The notes: generated by a model from the letters alone, not told the origin. A DNA stretch of 64,000 nt from Vampirovibrio chlorellavorus (GCF_003149375.1 NZ_QFWH01000004.1:186001-250000); one strand, 5' to 3'. Shown: positions 1-8,541, numbered from the stretch's first letter. Numbers and translations: made by a program.

Positions 1-1127
1 CTGAGCAGTGGGGTCATAAAAATGGCCAGACTGAGGGCCACCGTGGCCAGCGGGAAGGCAAACAGGGGAATATGACCAAAGGCCCCGGCTTCTTGCAGGT
101 TGAAGAACACGGTGGTCAGCAAAATCAGGGTGCTGATCAGTGCTGCATAAGAGGGGCGAAAGAACTGGTGATTCCGAAAGTTGTACAGGTAACTCCACAG
201 GGTAAACACAAACAGCAAGTTCAACAGGAACACGCCTAGTACGGCCACCCAGTTATTGCCGCCAGAGAGTTTTCCCATGCGCTGGAGGGCCGCTAATTGC
301 ACGGCTGAGGCTTTTTCTCCCTTGCTGATAATTTTTTCCTTGCTGCTGAAAACCTTGATTTCCGGTTGCTGGTTAACCTGGGCGCTGACCTCTTCCTGTT
401 TGCGCTTCATGGCAATTTCATCCAGAATCAGGTTTGGTTCCAGTGAGGCATCCAGTAGAAAGTAAACCAGCCCACGATAACGGGGGTTAAAGCCGGTTTC
501 CGGGATGCTGTACTGCAGGGTGGCCCCTCGTTTCAGTTGCTCATCCGCTTCCGTAAAGCCCGCTTTCAGGATGCGCTCCATACCAATGCGGCTGGCCTGA
601 GTGATTTCCTCCCAGTCCTGGGCCGGAATGGGGGCCTTGAAATATTCCGTGTAAATATTTTCCGCATTGGGCGCATCCGCGGTCAGTTGCTGATATCGGG
701 AATAACGTGCTTCGGCAGGAAGGGCCGTGTTGGTGACCACGGCACCCAGTTGGGCGGTCAGTTTGTCCAGCGCCCCGAGGATGTCCTGATTATGGGGTTC
801 ATCCGGCTGGTAAATGGGGGGAATGGTTTGCTTGGCCCGGTCGATTTTTCGCTGGGTGGCTTCGCGATCCACAATTTCCAGGCGGCTGGTGGCGTAGAAG
901 TCCGCCTGACTGATGCCGCTTTTATCAATGTTGCGGGAGCGCTGCAGGTAGTCTGCGCTGATCAGCCCAGTCATCAGCACAATGAGACCCAGTCCAATGA
1001 CCACGGTCAGACCGTTGGCTGAAAAAACAGTGTGAATCACCCTTTTGAGCACCTTAAGATACCAGGGCAAGCGTGCCTGCAACGAGTCTGGCAGGTGATT
1101 GTCGGTGTTATCCTGTAGCAGTTTCAA
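1..1127 (-). CDS. pgpH: 7TM-HD family c-di-AMP phosphodiesterase (PgpH/YqfF-like), N-terminal part only
   Basis: About 375 N-terminal residues are visible; the rest lies left of the window. One membrane segment (about residues 39-57) is followed by a large outside domain that contains the family's D-x-E-A-T stretch (VDREATQRKIDRAKQ, about 86-100) and then PPIY. This is the layout of the 7TMR-HDED sensor domain. At the far end the first helices of the multi-helix membrane bundle appear (AVLGVFLLNLLFVFTLW and two more). In this family a cytoplasmic HD domain hydrolyses c-di-AMP, but that domain is off the window, so enzyme activity is inferred. The start chosen is TTG at 1127, preceded by AAGGATATCGGCT with an AAGGA ribosome site; no ATG fits better. 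The upstream leader holds a short hairpin at 1145-1163. Confidence 0.78.
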   Translation of the reverse strand, partial: MKLLQDNTDNHLPDSLQARLPWYLKVLKRVIHTVFSANGLTVVIGLGLIVLMTGLISADYLQRSRNIDKSGISQADFYATSRLEIVDREATQRKIDRAKQTIPPIYQPDEPHNQDILGALDKLTAQLGAVVTNTALPAEARYSRYQQLTADAPNAENIYTEYFKAPIPAQDWEEITQASRIGMERILKAGFTEADEQLKRGATLQYSIPETGFNPRYRGLVYFLLDASLEPNLILDEIAMKRKQEEVSAQVNQQPEIKVFSSKEKIISKGEKASAVQLAALQRMGKLSGGNNWVAVLGVFLLNLLFVFTLWSYLYNFRNHQFFRPSYAALISTLILLTTVFFNLQEAGAFGHIPLFAFPLATVALSLAIFMTPLL

Positions 1128-1144
1128 AGCCGATATCCTTTTAG

Positions 1145-1163
1145 AATGCTCTTTTTGAGCATT
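1145..1163. other. Short hairpin in the leader of the PgpH-like gene
   Basis: AATGCTC-TTTTT-GAGCATT is a perfect 7-bp stem followed on the plus strand by further T residues. On that strand it looks like a small terminator. No plus-strand gene ends here, so it may instead fold in the 5' leader of the minus-strand gene that starts at 1127. Confidence 0.35.
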
Positions 1164-1395
1164 TTTGACTGAAAACGCACTCAGGGCATTTTACTTTGAA
1201 TCATTTTAGCGTGGGCAACCCAATTCGTGGAGAAAAATCATATATCCAGCTTATACAGAATTGCGCCCGGTGAGCGATATTCAGGAAAAACGATGGTAGA
1301 AAAACGGAATCATGCCATCACACTAAAATTAAATACGGTCTGTGGGTCTTTCTTGGTGAGTTATCACGATAATTGTAAGTGGGGTAATCTTGACG

Positions 1396-1614
1396 ATGGA
1401 CAATCCAATCATTCCGCCAATTCAAGCGGCTGAGTTGCCGCCGCAAATACAAGCGCACCTGACAACGCAAGGTCTACCCGGGCAGGATTATTTTGTGGCC
1501 CAGTTTGATACATCCGTGGACTTTGTAGCCGGGGATTTTTCAGCCATGAAGCGCTTACAAGATCCCGCTAAATTTAAAAAAGCCCGATTTAATACCCGAC
1601 TGTACCAAAAGTAG
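1396..1614 (+). CDS. Small hypothetical protein
   Basis: A 72-residue protein, or 74 if the in-frame TTG at 1390 is used. A GGGG stretch at 1381-1384 could serve either start as a weak ribosome site. The sequence is soluble, with no signal peptide or membrane helix, Pro/Gln-rich at the N-terminus (PIIPPIQAAELPPQIQ) and basic at the C-terminus (KFKKARFNTRLYQK). I recognise no family. It stands alone between the divergent PgpH-like gene and a convergent hypothetical gene. A small palindrome (TTATC-AC-GATAA, 1361-1372) lies just upstream and could be an operator. Existence as a gene is likely but not certain. Confidence 0.5.
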   Translation: MDNPIIPPIQAAELPPQIQAHLTTQGLPGQDYFVAQFDTSVDFVAGDFSAMKRLQDPAKFKKARFNTRLYQK

Positions 1615-1667
1615 GTAGGGCGTTTTCTCCGTTTCTATCGCTCGGGCGATGTTGAAACCCGAAGAGG

Positions 1668-2693
1668 TTAGGCCACCCACTGACGGGTTACAGTGTGGGT
1701 AACGGCTGGTTGCGCCAGAGTGGGTGAGGGTTGTAACAGTTGCTGAGTGACCAGTCTCAATAAATCGGGCCTGTGATAAATCTGCTCAATATAAGCCTGC
1801 TGCTGGCGGTAGGACTGCGTGAGAGCCTGGCTTTCCGGGCGGTGATACAGGTTTCGAAACACGGGCGCTTTAATCGGGCTTCGGTCGCGTTCGTTCTCAG
1901 GCGGCCAACCGGTAAAAACCTGAACCAGCTGATCCAGCTCCGCTTGCGCTGTATTGAATCCGGGGCCTGGTATAGCTCTGGGAGCGGCCAAGTAGCGTAC
2001 TTTTCTGTTGCCCTGCGTGATCCACACTTCATGGGAAGGGGTTGGAGTGTTCAGAGTCGCTTTGGGCAAAATATCGAAGCTGACCAGTTGGGTGAAACGC
2101 TTATAGGCTTGACTGTTGGCGGTGCCAAAACCGAATAAAATACCGTATAGCATGCAATCACCCAGTAGCTCCCGTGGGCTATCTGTTGCCTCAAGTAGTT
2201 TTAATATGGTTTGAGGCGTTGCGTTCGGCCCAAAGCGAGCCCGGAACAGGGGCAGGTTTTTACCGATGACGCCCAGACATGCGGTTCGATTGAGCATCAT
2301 GAGATCGCAGAGGGCAGGATCTTTTTCCAGTGTGTGGTAGAAGGGCTTTACTATTTTTTTGAATACAAAATTGGTATTACCAAACAGCGGTTGGTACTTC
2401 AGGAATGTCAAGGTGTTTTGAAGCAAGTCGGGCATTGGTTTCTCGGTGTTGGTGCCAGCATCGTATTGGTATAGAGCGTGAAGCGTCATGGGTTTATTGC
2501 CAAACAAGGTAAAGCCAAGAGGCTCTCCTCCAGACAATAGAAAATTCTTGAAAAAATGGGCCAATATAACCTGATCCGCCGGGGGGATTTGGGCCAAAAC
2601 CCGATCCGCCGGGCTGGCTTGAGACACGGAAAACACACTGCCCCTGAATAGTGGTTGAACGGGTGTAGACGGTGGGCGTTTTTGACTATTCAC
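1668..2693 (-). CDS. Hypothetical protein, 341 aa
   Basis: A soluble protein of unknown function with no signal peptide or clear membrane helix. The first 25 or so residues are basic and Pro/Ser-rich (MNSQKRPPSTPVQPLFRGSV) and look disordered. A folded, mainly helical part starts near residue 30, with FFKNFLLSGGEPLGFTLFG at about 47-65. The PLFRGSV end of the tail resembles the RFxG motif seen near the N-terminus of other proteins in this window (see findings). It is convergent with the small plus-strand gene ending at 1614. I recognise no domain, so no function is assigned. Confidence 0.75.
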   Translation of the reverse strand: MNSQKRPPSTPVQPLFRGSVFSVSQASPADRVLAQIPPADQVILAHFFKNFLLSGGEPLGFTLFGNKPMTLHALYQYDAGTNTEKPMPDLLQNTLTFLKYQPLFGNTNFVFKKIVKPFYHTLEKDPALCDLMMLNRTACLGVIGKNLPLFRARFGPNATPQTILKLLEATDSPRELLGDCMLYGILFGFGTANSQAYKRFTQLVSFDILPKATLNTPTPSHEVWITQGNRKVRYLAAPRAIPGPGFNTAQAELDQLVQVFTGWPPENERDRSPIKAPVFRNLYHRPESQALTQSYRQQQAYIEQIYHRPDLLRLVTQQLLQPSPTLAQPAVTHTVTRQWVA

Positions 2694-2799
2694 GCCAGTA
2701 TAACTGACGTTGAATGCCTTGGGCGATGTGACCGATATCTTTTTGGAAACCCTGAAAAATAAATAAAATCAGGAGTGGTGGGTAAAAACTGGAATGGAA

Positions 2800-2883
2800 T
2801 GGTGGGCGAGAAGGGACTCGAACCCCCACGGATTGCTCCACTAGTTCCTAAGACTAGCGCGTCTACCATTTCGCCACTCGCCC
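2800..2883 (-). tRNA. tRNA-Leu(UAG)
   Basis: Read on the minus strand, the acceptor stem GGGCGAG pairs perfectly with CTCGCCC, followed by discriminator A and an encoded CCA. The anticodon stem CTAGT/ACTAG closes a loop CTTAGGA with anticodon TAG, which reads CUA. The T-arm carries GGTTCGAGTCC. A long variable arm (GTGGAGCAATCCGTG region) marks a class II tRNA, as expected for leucine. It lies between the HNH gene (upstream on this strand) and the 341-aa hypothetical gene. Confidence 0.96.
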
Positions 2884-2955
2884 GGCGATGTGTACTGAGG
2901 TTGGTTTTCATTGTACGGGAGGCCATGCGTTTCGGCAACCAACACGGCGGAGCGA

Positions 2956-3345
2956 CTATTCCAAAGCGCCGTAAAAATGCTGGTAGAGATGCACCTGAGT
3001 TTGGCAGGCACGGCAACGGTACCAGCCGCAGTTCATTTCAACGCTTCGGCTCTCCAGGCGGCTCTGGCATTGCCAGCATAAAAAGGAGGCTGGCGGAGTG
3101 AGATCCAGAACGCACAAGCGCTCGCTGTGAGACGCTGGCGCCTTGTGCCCTACCTGATGACAGGCGTGGCAAAGTAGCACGATATTGTCCACTTCATCCG
3201 ATCCGCCCAGACTTCGGGGGAGTCGGTGATGGTACTCAAAGCCCTGATGATAGCCCTCTGGGCCTTGCGGCACCTTGTCGCATTGCCTGCAACGCAGGGC
3301 ATCCCGCAGGTTGACCAGAAAGCAGACCCGATTGGACAGGGGCAC
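2956..3345 (-). CDS. HNH endonuclease with C-terminal zinc ribbon
   Basis: A 129-residue protein starting at GTG 3345, with an AGGAGA ribosome site and only 12 nt after the stop of the HerA-like gene, so the two are very likely co-transcribed. The HNH fold is clear: Cys19/Cys22, then EYHHRLPRSLGGSDEVDN with catalytic His39/His40 and Asn54, then Cys59, Cys62, His63 and His67. A second pair of CxxC motifs near the C-terminus (CWQC and CRAC) forms a probable extra zinc ribbon. Such proteins cut DNA with a metal ion. Coupling to a HerA-type ATPase suggests a DNA-processing or defence role, which is inference. It could also be a housekeeping nuclease. Confidence 0.88.
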   Translation of the reverse strand: MPLSNRVCFLVNLRDALRCRQCDKVPQGPEGYHQGFEYHHRLPRSLGGSDEVDNIVLLCHACHQVGHKAPASHSERLCVLDLTPPASFLCWQCQSRLESRSVEMNCGWYRCRACQTQVHLYQHFYGALE

Positions 3346-3357
3346 GGGACAGGTCTC

Positions 3358-4515
3358 CTAGGAACTTTCCAGAATAATCTTTTCCGGGCCCGGTTTGTCC
3401 AGATCGGCCAGGCGGGATTTGCGCAGCGGTTTGGGACTGCTGGTAGCCGGGGTAGAGCCCAGACGTTCAATGACCTTGGTGGCCATGCGCTCTTCTTCTA
3501 AATCTTTGGCCAGCTTTTTGTTTTCCTGCTCCAGCTCTCGAATGACCTGCTTCAGGCGGGCAATTTCCGAATCTTCTTCCCGCTTTTGCACGGTGCGCTT
3601 GTTAATTTCCTGAATGAGGGCCTTCATGGTGTCTTCCATCTGCCCGTCGGCCATGGCGCTAAAGGTTTGCCCGGCTTCCGGGGTGGCCCCGGCGTGCTTG
3701 CAATGCCGCTTGCGAACTTTCAGGATGTGAGTCTCGCCCTTGGCGTAGTAGTAAAACTCGCCGGGTTTCAGGGCTTTAATGGCGGCAAAGGAAATACCCG
3801 CTTCATTCAAAAAGGGCTTGATGGCCTTATAATCCTGCTCGGACTGAATGCCCCCGAACCAGAAGCGGTTGCACTGGCTCAAAATGTCCTTACTCAGGCT
3901 GGCAGGGCGCTGGGTGGCCCACAGGCTATCGATGGCCCGTTTGCGGCCCCGCTTGGCAATTTTTTGGGAGGCCTGCACCGGGTCAATGCTTTTCTTTTTG
4001 CCCCGTTTGGCCGGAGAGCTGCCGCCCGCCATGCGCTGGGGGGCGTAAATCTGCGCTTCTTCCACCACCAGGCGAATTTTGGTGCGGTACTTTTGTTCCG
4101 CCTGAAACAGGCAGTCCACAATCAGGCCGTATAAATGCTGTTGCTCTTCATCCAGATACTCGGATAAATCGAACACCGCCGACAGTCGGTTTTGCAGCAT
4201 GGCTTCTATATAGAGATCGATACCCTCTTCATCCAGCGGCAAGCTGCCGTGTTCTCCGCCAATAATCAGCATGGGGTAGCGTTCAGCCAGGGTGAAATGC
4301 TCACCTTCCGGGTCAATGACCAGCACCAGACAGCCATTTTCCAGGGTTTCTTCCAGTAAAACCCCGGTTAAGTAGGATTTCCCCATGCCAGAGGAGGCCA
4401 GAATGGCGTCCCGCTCGCCGGTAGTGGCAAAGCTGTCCAGCGGGATGCTGAAGTTCTTGGAAACCTGTAACGCTCTCTGTCCGGGGATGATTTGATTTTT
4501 CAAAAATCGGAACAT
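3358..4515 (-). CDS. HerA/VirB4-like P-loop ATPase (DUF87 type)
   Basis: Numbered from ATG 4515, the 385-residue protein has Walker A ASSGMGKS (about 40-47), Walker B/DPEGEH (68-72), a second acidic strand LVVEEAQ (149-155) and the ATQRP motif (200-204), as in HerA/FtsK-superfamily DNA translocases. Only about 40 residues precede Walker A, so the usual HAS beta-barrel of HerA is missing. The C-terminal 100 residues are highly charged and predicted coiled coil, ending in a basic tail. An upstream in-frame TTG at 4533 exists, but a consensus -10 box lies between it and the ATG, so ATG 4515 is preferred and the message may be leaderless. It is followed 12 nt later by an HNH nuclease gene. Confidence 0.85.
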   Translation of the reverse strand: MFRFLKNQIIPGQRALQVSKNFSIPLDSFATTGERDAILASSGMGKSYLTGVLLEETLENGCLVLVIDPEGEHFTLAERYPMLIIGGEHGSLPLDEEGIDLYIEAMLQNRLSAVFDLSEYLDEEQQHLYGLIVDCLFQAEQKYRTKIRLVVEEAQIYAPQRMAGGSSPAKRGKKKSIDPVQASQKIAKRGRKRAIDSLWATQRPASLSKDILSQCNRFWFGGIQSEQDYKAIKPFLNEAGISFAAIKALKPGEFYYYAKGETHILKVRKRHCKHAGATPEAGQTFSAMADGQMEDTMKALIQEINKRTVQKREEDSEIARLKQVIRELEQENKKLAKDLEEERMATKVIERLGSTPATSSPKPLRKSRLADLDKPGPEKIILESS

Positions 4516-4521
4516 AGGGTC

Positions 4522-4550
4522 ATTATAGGTCAAACGGGTGTCACTGTGCA
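4522..4550 (-). promoter_or_regulatory. Promoter of the HerA-like/HNH pair, probably leaderless
   Basis: On the minus strand, TGCACA (4550-4545), a 17-nt spacer and a perfect TATAAT (4527-4522) stand just 6 nt before ATG 4515. Transcription would be expected to start at or within 1-2 nt of the A of the start codon. No Shine-Dalgarno sequence is present. Confidence 0.6.
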
Positions 4551-4654
4551 GTGTGTAATTTCAAGCTGCCGGGCGTAGATTGCTTGTTTTCTTTTCGGTA
4601 GGATAGGAGGAGTGTCTTGTGTACTTGATAAACAAGAGTAATAAGGAGGCTATT

Positions 4655-4921
4655 ATGGCGGAGCCAAGAAGTGGCAATTTACAGGTGGGTGGCATTGGCT
4701 GGCTGGCCCGGATGATTGACAAGGCCCGGCTGGAAGCCGCTGGCGAGATTGAGCAATACGACCTGGAGTACCCTTGCCCCATGGATCGTGGCCTGCTGCG
4801 GGAGATGAACGTGGATTCTGAGACGTTCCAGAAAATTGCTGTTTCGGCCACCACCGACGAGCAGGTGTTGTTTGAGCTGGAGCGCATTGGGGCCAATTTG
4901 CCTGGCAAGCCAGTTCAATAG
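4655..4921 (+). CDS. DUF5069 family protein
   Basis: An 88-residue protein starting at ATG 4655 with a near-perfect AAGGAGG site 7 nt upstream; an in-frame start at 4619 has no such site. The sequence GGIGWLARMIDKARL (about 9-23), then LEYPCPMDRGLL and a C-terminal TTDEQVLFEL, match what I know of DUF5069, a small cytoplasmic domain of unknown function found in many bacteria. It sits divergently from the HerA-like gene and about 150 nt before the succinate dehydrogenase operon. Nothing in the sequence ties it to either. Function unknown. Confidence 0.82.
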   Translation: MAEPRSGNLQVGGIGWLARMIDKARLEAAGEIEQYDLEYPCPMDRGLLREMNVDSETFQKIAVSATTDEQVLFELERIGANLPGKPVQ

Positions 4922-5016
4922 CTGTTTGTTTTCGAGTCTCTTTTCCAGCTTTCTTTGAGAGAAATCACAGAAGCCTGTTTAGTCTTCGCATAATATGGAG
5001 CTAAAGGTTGCATCCT

Positions 5017-5034
5017 GTGCGATTCTTCTCGCAC
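5017..5034. other. Perfect 6-bp hairpin upstream of the sdh operon
   Basis: GTGCGA-TTCTTC-TCGCAC lies 35 nt before the GTG start of the first sdh gene. No T-run follows, so it is not a terminator. It could be a leader structure or the binding site of a dimeric regulator. Confidence 0.4.
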
Positions 5035-5068
5035 TCAACTGATTATTAAATTATAGGAACTTTGAAGC

Positions 5069-5938
5069 GTGGCTACAACTGCAACGAGAAATCAGGGGAC
5101 CGATCGCGTCGATGGGTGGCAAGTTGAGCCCATACTGGCCGGTCTGGCTCTGGTCGTTTTTATTATTTACGCGACTTTCCGGGCATTGCAAAATGACCCC
5201 AGCCAATTCCCCGGCACTCACTATATCTCTCCCCTCTACACGCCGTATTTGCCGCATTGGGCTGAAATGTTCGGCTTGCACCTTCCCTTTCTGGAAAAAG
5301 TTCCTGGCAATGGCAATATGGGCTGGATTTTGTCTCCGGCCTTGTTCATTTTGTGGGTGCCTGCCGGTTTCCGGGCCACCTGCTATTTCTACCGCCGGGT
5401 CTACTACCGTTCCTTATTCACGGCCCCGGCTGCCTGCGCCGTGGATGTGAACCCCAAAAGTCCCCTGATTGCCCTGTTGGGCAGTGGCAAAAAGTACATG
5501 GGCGAAAAAGCGTTGCCCATGGTGCTGATGAACTTGCACCGCTACTTTTTCTATCTGGCGGCGGCTTTCATTGGCCTGCACTCCATTGACGTGATTTGCT
5601 CCTACTTCAGCCCCGGCTTTACTGGCCTGCGGCTGGGTGTGGGGAGTCTGATCATCACGCTGGATGTGGTCTTGCTGTCCCTGTACGTGTTTAGTTGCCA
5701 CTCCTGGCGGCATATTCTCGGTGGGCAGATCGACTGCTTCTCTTCTTGTCCCATCAACGAGGCCCGTGGCCACGCTTTCCAGCGCCAGAGCATCCTGAAC
5801 GCCAAGCACGGTCTGTTTGGCTGGATTAGCTTGGGCTTTGTGATTGTGGCGGACATTTATTTAACCGCATTGTCCCGTGGTATCATTCCGGCCAACTTTG
5901 ACCGGATTTTTGAATTTTCTTGGAAAGGTATGTTCTAG
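5069..5938 (+). CDS. sdhC: Succinate dehydrogenase/fumarate reductase membrane anchor subunit
   Basis: A 289-residue membrane protein starting at GTG 5069. About five hydrophobic helices are visible, starting with ILAGLALVVFIIYATF (about 22-37). Conserved stretches such as FRATCYFYRRVYYRS, NLHRYFFYLA and CHSWRHILGG provide several His residues that could ligate haem. The pattern resembles the single large anchor of the mycobacterial Sdh1 type rather than the split SdhC/SdhD of E. coli; this comparison is from memory. It anchors the flavoprotein and iron-sulfur subunits in the membrane and passes electrons to or from quinone. Its stop codon is immediately followed by the sdhA ATG. Confidence 0.85.
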   Translation: MATTATRNQGTDRVDGWQVEPILAGLALVVFIIYATFRALQNDPSQFPGTHYISPLYTPYLPHWAEMFGLHLPFLEKVPGNGNMGWILSPALFILWVPAGFRATCYFYRRVYYRSLFTAPAACAVDVNPKSPLIALLGSGKKYMGEKALPMVLMNLHRYFFYLAAAFIGLHSIDVICSYFSPGFTGLRLGVGSLIITLDVVLLSLYVFSCHSWRHILGGQIDCFSSCPINEARGHAFQRQSILNAKHGLFGWISLGFVIVADIYLTALSRGIIPANFDRIFEFSWKGMF

Positions 5939-7756
5939 ATGAGCGTGACTTATGAAACACACACGCACGACGTGCTGGTCATTGGGGCCGGTGGTGCCGG
6001 TCTGCGTGCCGCAATTGAAGTATCGGCCCAAGGCTTGTCCGTGGGACTGGTCTGCAAGTCCCTGTTGGGCAAAGCCCACACCGTAATGGCTGAAGGGGGT
6101 GCCGCCGCCGCACTGGGGAACGTTGATCCGCAAGATGGCTGGCAAACCCACTTCAAGGACACCATGAAGGGTGGCAAGTTCATGAACAATTGGCGTATGG
6201 CTGAGCTGCACGCCAAGCAAGCCCCCGATCGCATCAACGAGTTGCAGCAATGGGGCGCTGTGTTCGATCGTACCAAGGATGGCAAAATCAGCCAGCGGGC
6301 TTTTGGGGGACACACCTACAAGCGTCTGGCCCACGTGGGTGACCGTACCGGTTTGGAAATGATTCGCACCCTGCAAGACAAGGGCGTTCACTCCGGCATT
6401 GATGTGTACATGGAATGCACCGTCAGCCAGTTGCTAAAAGATGGCGATGGCCGGGTCAACGGTGCCTTTGGCTACTGGCGTGAAAGCGGCCGCTTTGTGG
6501 TGTTCAACGCCAAGGCGGTCATTCTGGCCACTGGCGGGACTGGCAAAGCCTGGAAAATCACTTCCAACTCCTGGGAATACACCGGCGACGGCCAGACACT
6601 GGCCTATGACGCCGGCGCCGATCTGCTGGATATGGAGTTCATTCAGTTCCACCCCACCGGGATGGTCTGGCCGCCTGGCGTCCGGGGTATTCTGGTCACC
6701 GAAGGGGTTCGCGGCGAAGGCGGTATTCTGCGGAACAAGGATGGCAAGCGCTTTATGTTTGACTACCTGCCTCCAGAGACCAAGCACACCTTTGCCGAAA
6801 CCGAGGAAGAGTGCGAGCGCTGGGTGAAGGCCACGTTGGCCAACGAGCAAACCGATGCCCGTCGTCCACCCGAACTGTCCACCCGGGATAACGTGGCCAA
6901 GGCCATTTACTACGAAGTACAGGCCGGTCGTGGAAGCCCACACGGTGGCGTGTTCCTGGATATCAGCTATCAGGACGCCGACCGCATCAAGCGTAAGTTG
7001 CCCAGCATGTACCACCAGTTCAAAGAGCTGGCCGATGTGGACATTACCAAGCAGCCCATGGAAGTGGGCCCCACCATGCACTACACCATGGGCGGCATTC
7101 GGGTGAATCCTGAAACCCAAATGACCGCTGTGCCCGGCTTGTTCGCCGCGGGCGAATGCGCCGCGGGTCTGCACGGGGCCAACCGGTTGGGTGGCAACTC
7201 CCTGTCGGATCTGGTGGTGTTTGGCCGTTTGGCCGGTCTCGGTGCCGTGGAGTTCGCTAAGTCCGTGGAAGGAACGCCCAAGGCTGATGAAGCGCAGGTG
7301 AAAGCCGCCGCTCAGGAATTGCTGGCGCCGTTTGAACGCACCGGTGAAGGCCCTTATGAAGTTCACCGTGATCTGCAAGAAGTGATGCAGCATAAGGTGG
7401 GCATTATGCGCACGGAAGAAGATCTACAGAAAGCCCTGGTAGAATTGGATGCCATTGAGCAGCGGGTGGCCAAGGTCTCCGTGGAAGGCTCGATTCAGTT
7501 CAACCCCGGCTGGCACTTGGCCCAGGATCTGAAGAACATGATCGTGGTTTCCAAAGCGGTGGCCAAATGCGCGCTGGAGCGTCGTGAAAGCCGTGGCGGC
7601 CACACCCGTGTGGATTTCCCCAATTACGATGAAAAACTGGCCAATGTTAACGCCCTCATCCGCAAGGGAGAGGACGGCAGCATGCAATATCGCACCGAGG
7701 CCACGCCGGAAATGCCCCCTGAACTGAAGAAGCTCTTTGAGGAGGAGAAAAAGTAA
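5939..7756 (+). CDS. sdhA: Succinate dehydrogenase/fumarate reductase flavoprotein subunit
   Basis: A 605-residue FAD protein of usual family length. The N-terminal dinucleotide fold is VIGAGGAGLRAA (14-25). KAHTVMAEGG (45-54) carries His47, the expected covalent FAD ligand. The active-site region shows QFHPTGMVWPPGVRG, then EGVRGEGGILRN, and the C-terminal FAD domain GLHGANRLGGNSLSDLVVFG. It oxidises succinate to fumarate or runs the reverse reaction; sequence alone does not decide the direction. It is the middle gene of the operon, starting directly after the anchor gene and overlapping the iron-sulfur subunit gene by 1 nt (TAATG). Confidence 0.96.
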   Translation: MSVTYETHTHDVLVIGAGGAGLRAAIEVSAQGLSVGLVCKSLLGKAHTVMAEGGAAAALGNVDPQDGWQTHFKDTMKGGKFMNNWRMAELHAKQAPDRINELQQWGAVFDRTKDGKISQRAFGGHTYKRLAHVGDRTGLEMIRTLQDKGVHSGIDVYMECTVSQLLKDGDGRVNGAFGYWRESGRFVVFNAKAVILATGGTGKAWKITSNSWEYTGDGQTLAYDAGADLLDMEFIQFHPTGMVWPPGVRGILVTEGVRGEGGILRNKDGKRFMFDYLPPETKHTFAETEEECERWVKATLANEQTDARRPPELSTRDNVAKAIYYEVQAGRGSPHGGVFLDISYQDADRIKRKLPSMYHQFKELADVDITKQPMEVGPTMHYTMGGIRVNPETQMTAVPGLFAAGECAAGLHGANRLGGNSLSDLVVFGRLAGLGAVEFAKSVEGTPKADEAQVKAAAQELLAPFERTGEGPYEVHRDLQEVMQHKVGIMRTEEDLQKALVELDAIEQRVAKVSVEGSIQFNPGWHLAQDLKNMIVVSKAVAKCALERRESRGGHTRVDFPNYDEKLANVNALIRKGEDGSMQYRTEATPEMPPELKKLFEEEKK

Positions 7757-8541
7757 TGGCCCAGTCAGCGACTCATCAGACGTCCACCAGTAATGGGCAG
7801 GCCAAAACGGCTACTTTTCGGGTCTTCCGAGGAGATGCTCAAGGTGGGCAGGTTCAGGACTATCAGGTGCCGGTAGAGTCCGGCATGGTGGTACTGGATG
7901 CCATGCACTACATTCAGGGCTTTCAAAGTCCTGATTTGGCCGTTCGCTGGAATTGCAAGGCGGCCAAATGTGGCTCTTGCAGCGCCGAAGTGAACGGGAA
8001 GCCCAGCCTGATGTGCAAAACCCGGCTGGATCACCTGGATCTCAGTCAGCCCATCATGGTACAGCCCCTGAAAACCTTCCCCCTGATTCGGGATTTGGTC
8101 ACCGACGTGTCCTGGAACTACGAGGTGAACAAGACCATTCAGCCCTTCACCCCCCCGGATGAAAACGCCAAGGATTGGCGCTACTTCCAGAACGATGTGG
8201 ATCGCCCGCAGGAGTTCCGCAAGTGTATCGAATGCTTCCTGTGTCAGGATGTTTGCCACGTACTGCGGAATCATAACCAGAAGGATCAGTTCTATGGGCC
8301 TCGCTGGATGATTCGTTTGGCCAGTCTGGAAATGCACCCCATGGATCGGGCCGATCGAATTCCCTTCATCAAGGAAAAGGCGGGCATTGGTCTGTGCAAC
8401 ATTACCAAGTGCTGTACGGAAGTCTGTCCGGAAGAGATCCGCATTACCGATAACGCCATTATTCCGCTGAAAGAACGGGTGGTGGATCGGTATTATGATC
8501 CCATGATGTGGTTCCTGCGGAAGTTGGGCTTCATCCGTTAA
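7756..8541 (+). CDS. sdhB: Succinate dehydrogenase/fumarate reductase iron-sulfur subunit
   Basis: A 261-residue protein with the three expected clusters. The [2Fe-2S] ligands are Cys67, Cys72, Cys75 and Cys87 (NCKAAKCGSCSAEV then MC). The ferredoxin domain has CIECFLCQDVC (Cys157, 160, 163, 167) and CNITKCCTEVCP (Cys214, 219/220, 224). It carries electrons from the flavin to the membrane anchor. About 15 residues rich in Ser, Thr and Gln extend the N-terminus. Translation is probably coupled to sdhA through the TAATG overlap. A strong hairpin terminator follows at 8562. Confidence 0.96.
   Translation: MAQSATHQTSTSNGQAKTATFRVFRGDAQGGQVQDYQVPVESGMVVLDAMHYIQGFQSPDLAVRWNCKAAKCGSCSAEVNGKPSLMCKTRLDHLDLSQPIMVQPLKTFPLIRDLVTDVSWNYEVNKTIQPFTPPDENAKDWRYFQNDVDRPQEFRKCIECFLCQDVCHVLRNHNQKDQFYGPRWMIRLASLEMHPMDRADRIPFIKEKAGIGLCNITKCCTEVCPEEIRITDNAIIPLKERVVDRYYDPMMWFLRKLGFIR

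Noticed and set aside
6434-7393. 319-codon open frame on the minus strand
   Set aside because: Antisense to sdhA, whose full set of motifs is intact; no ribosome site or family match.
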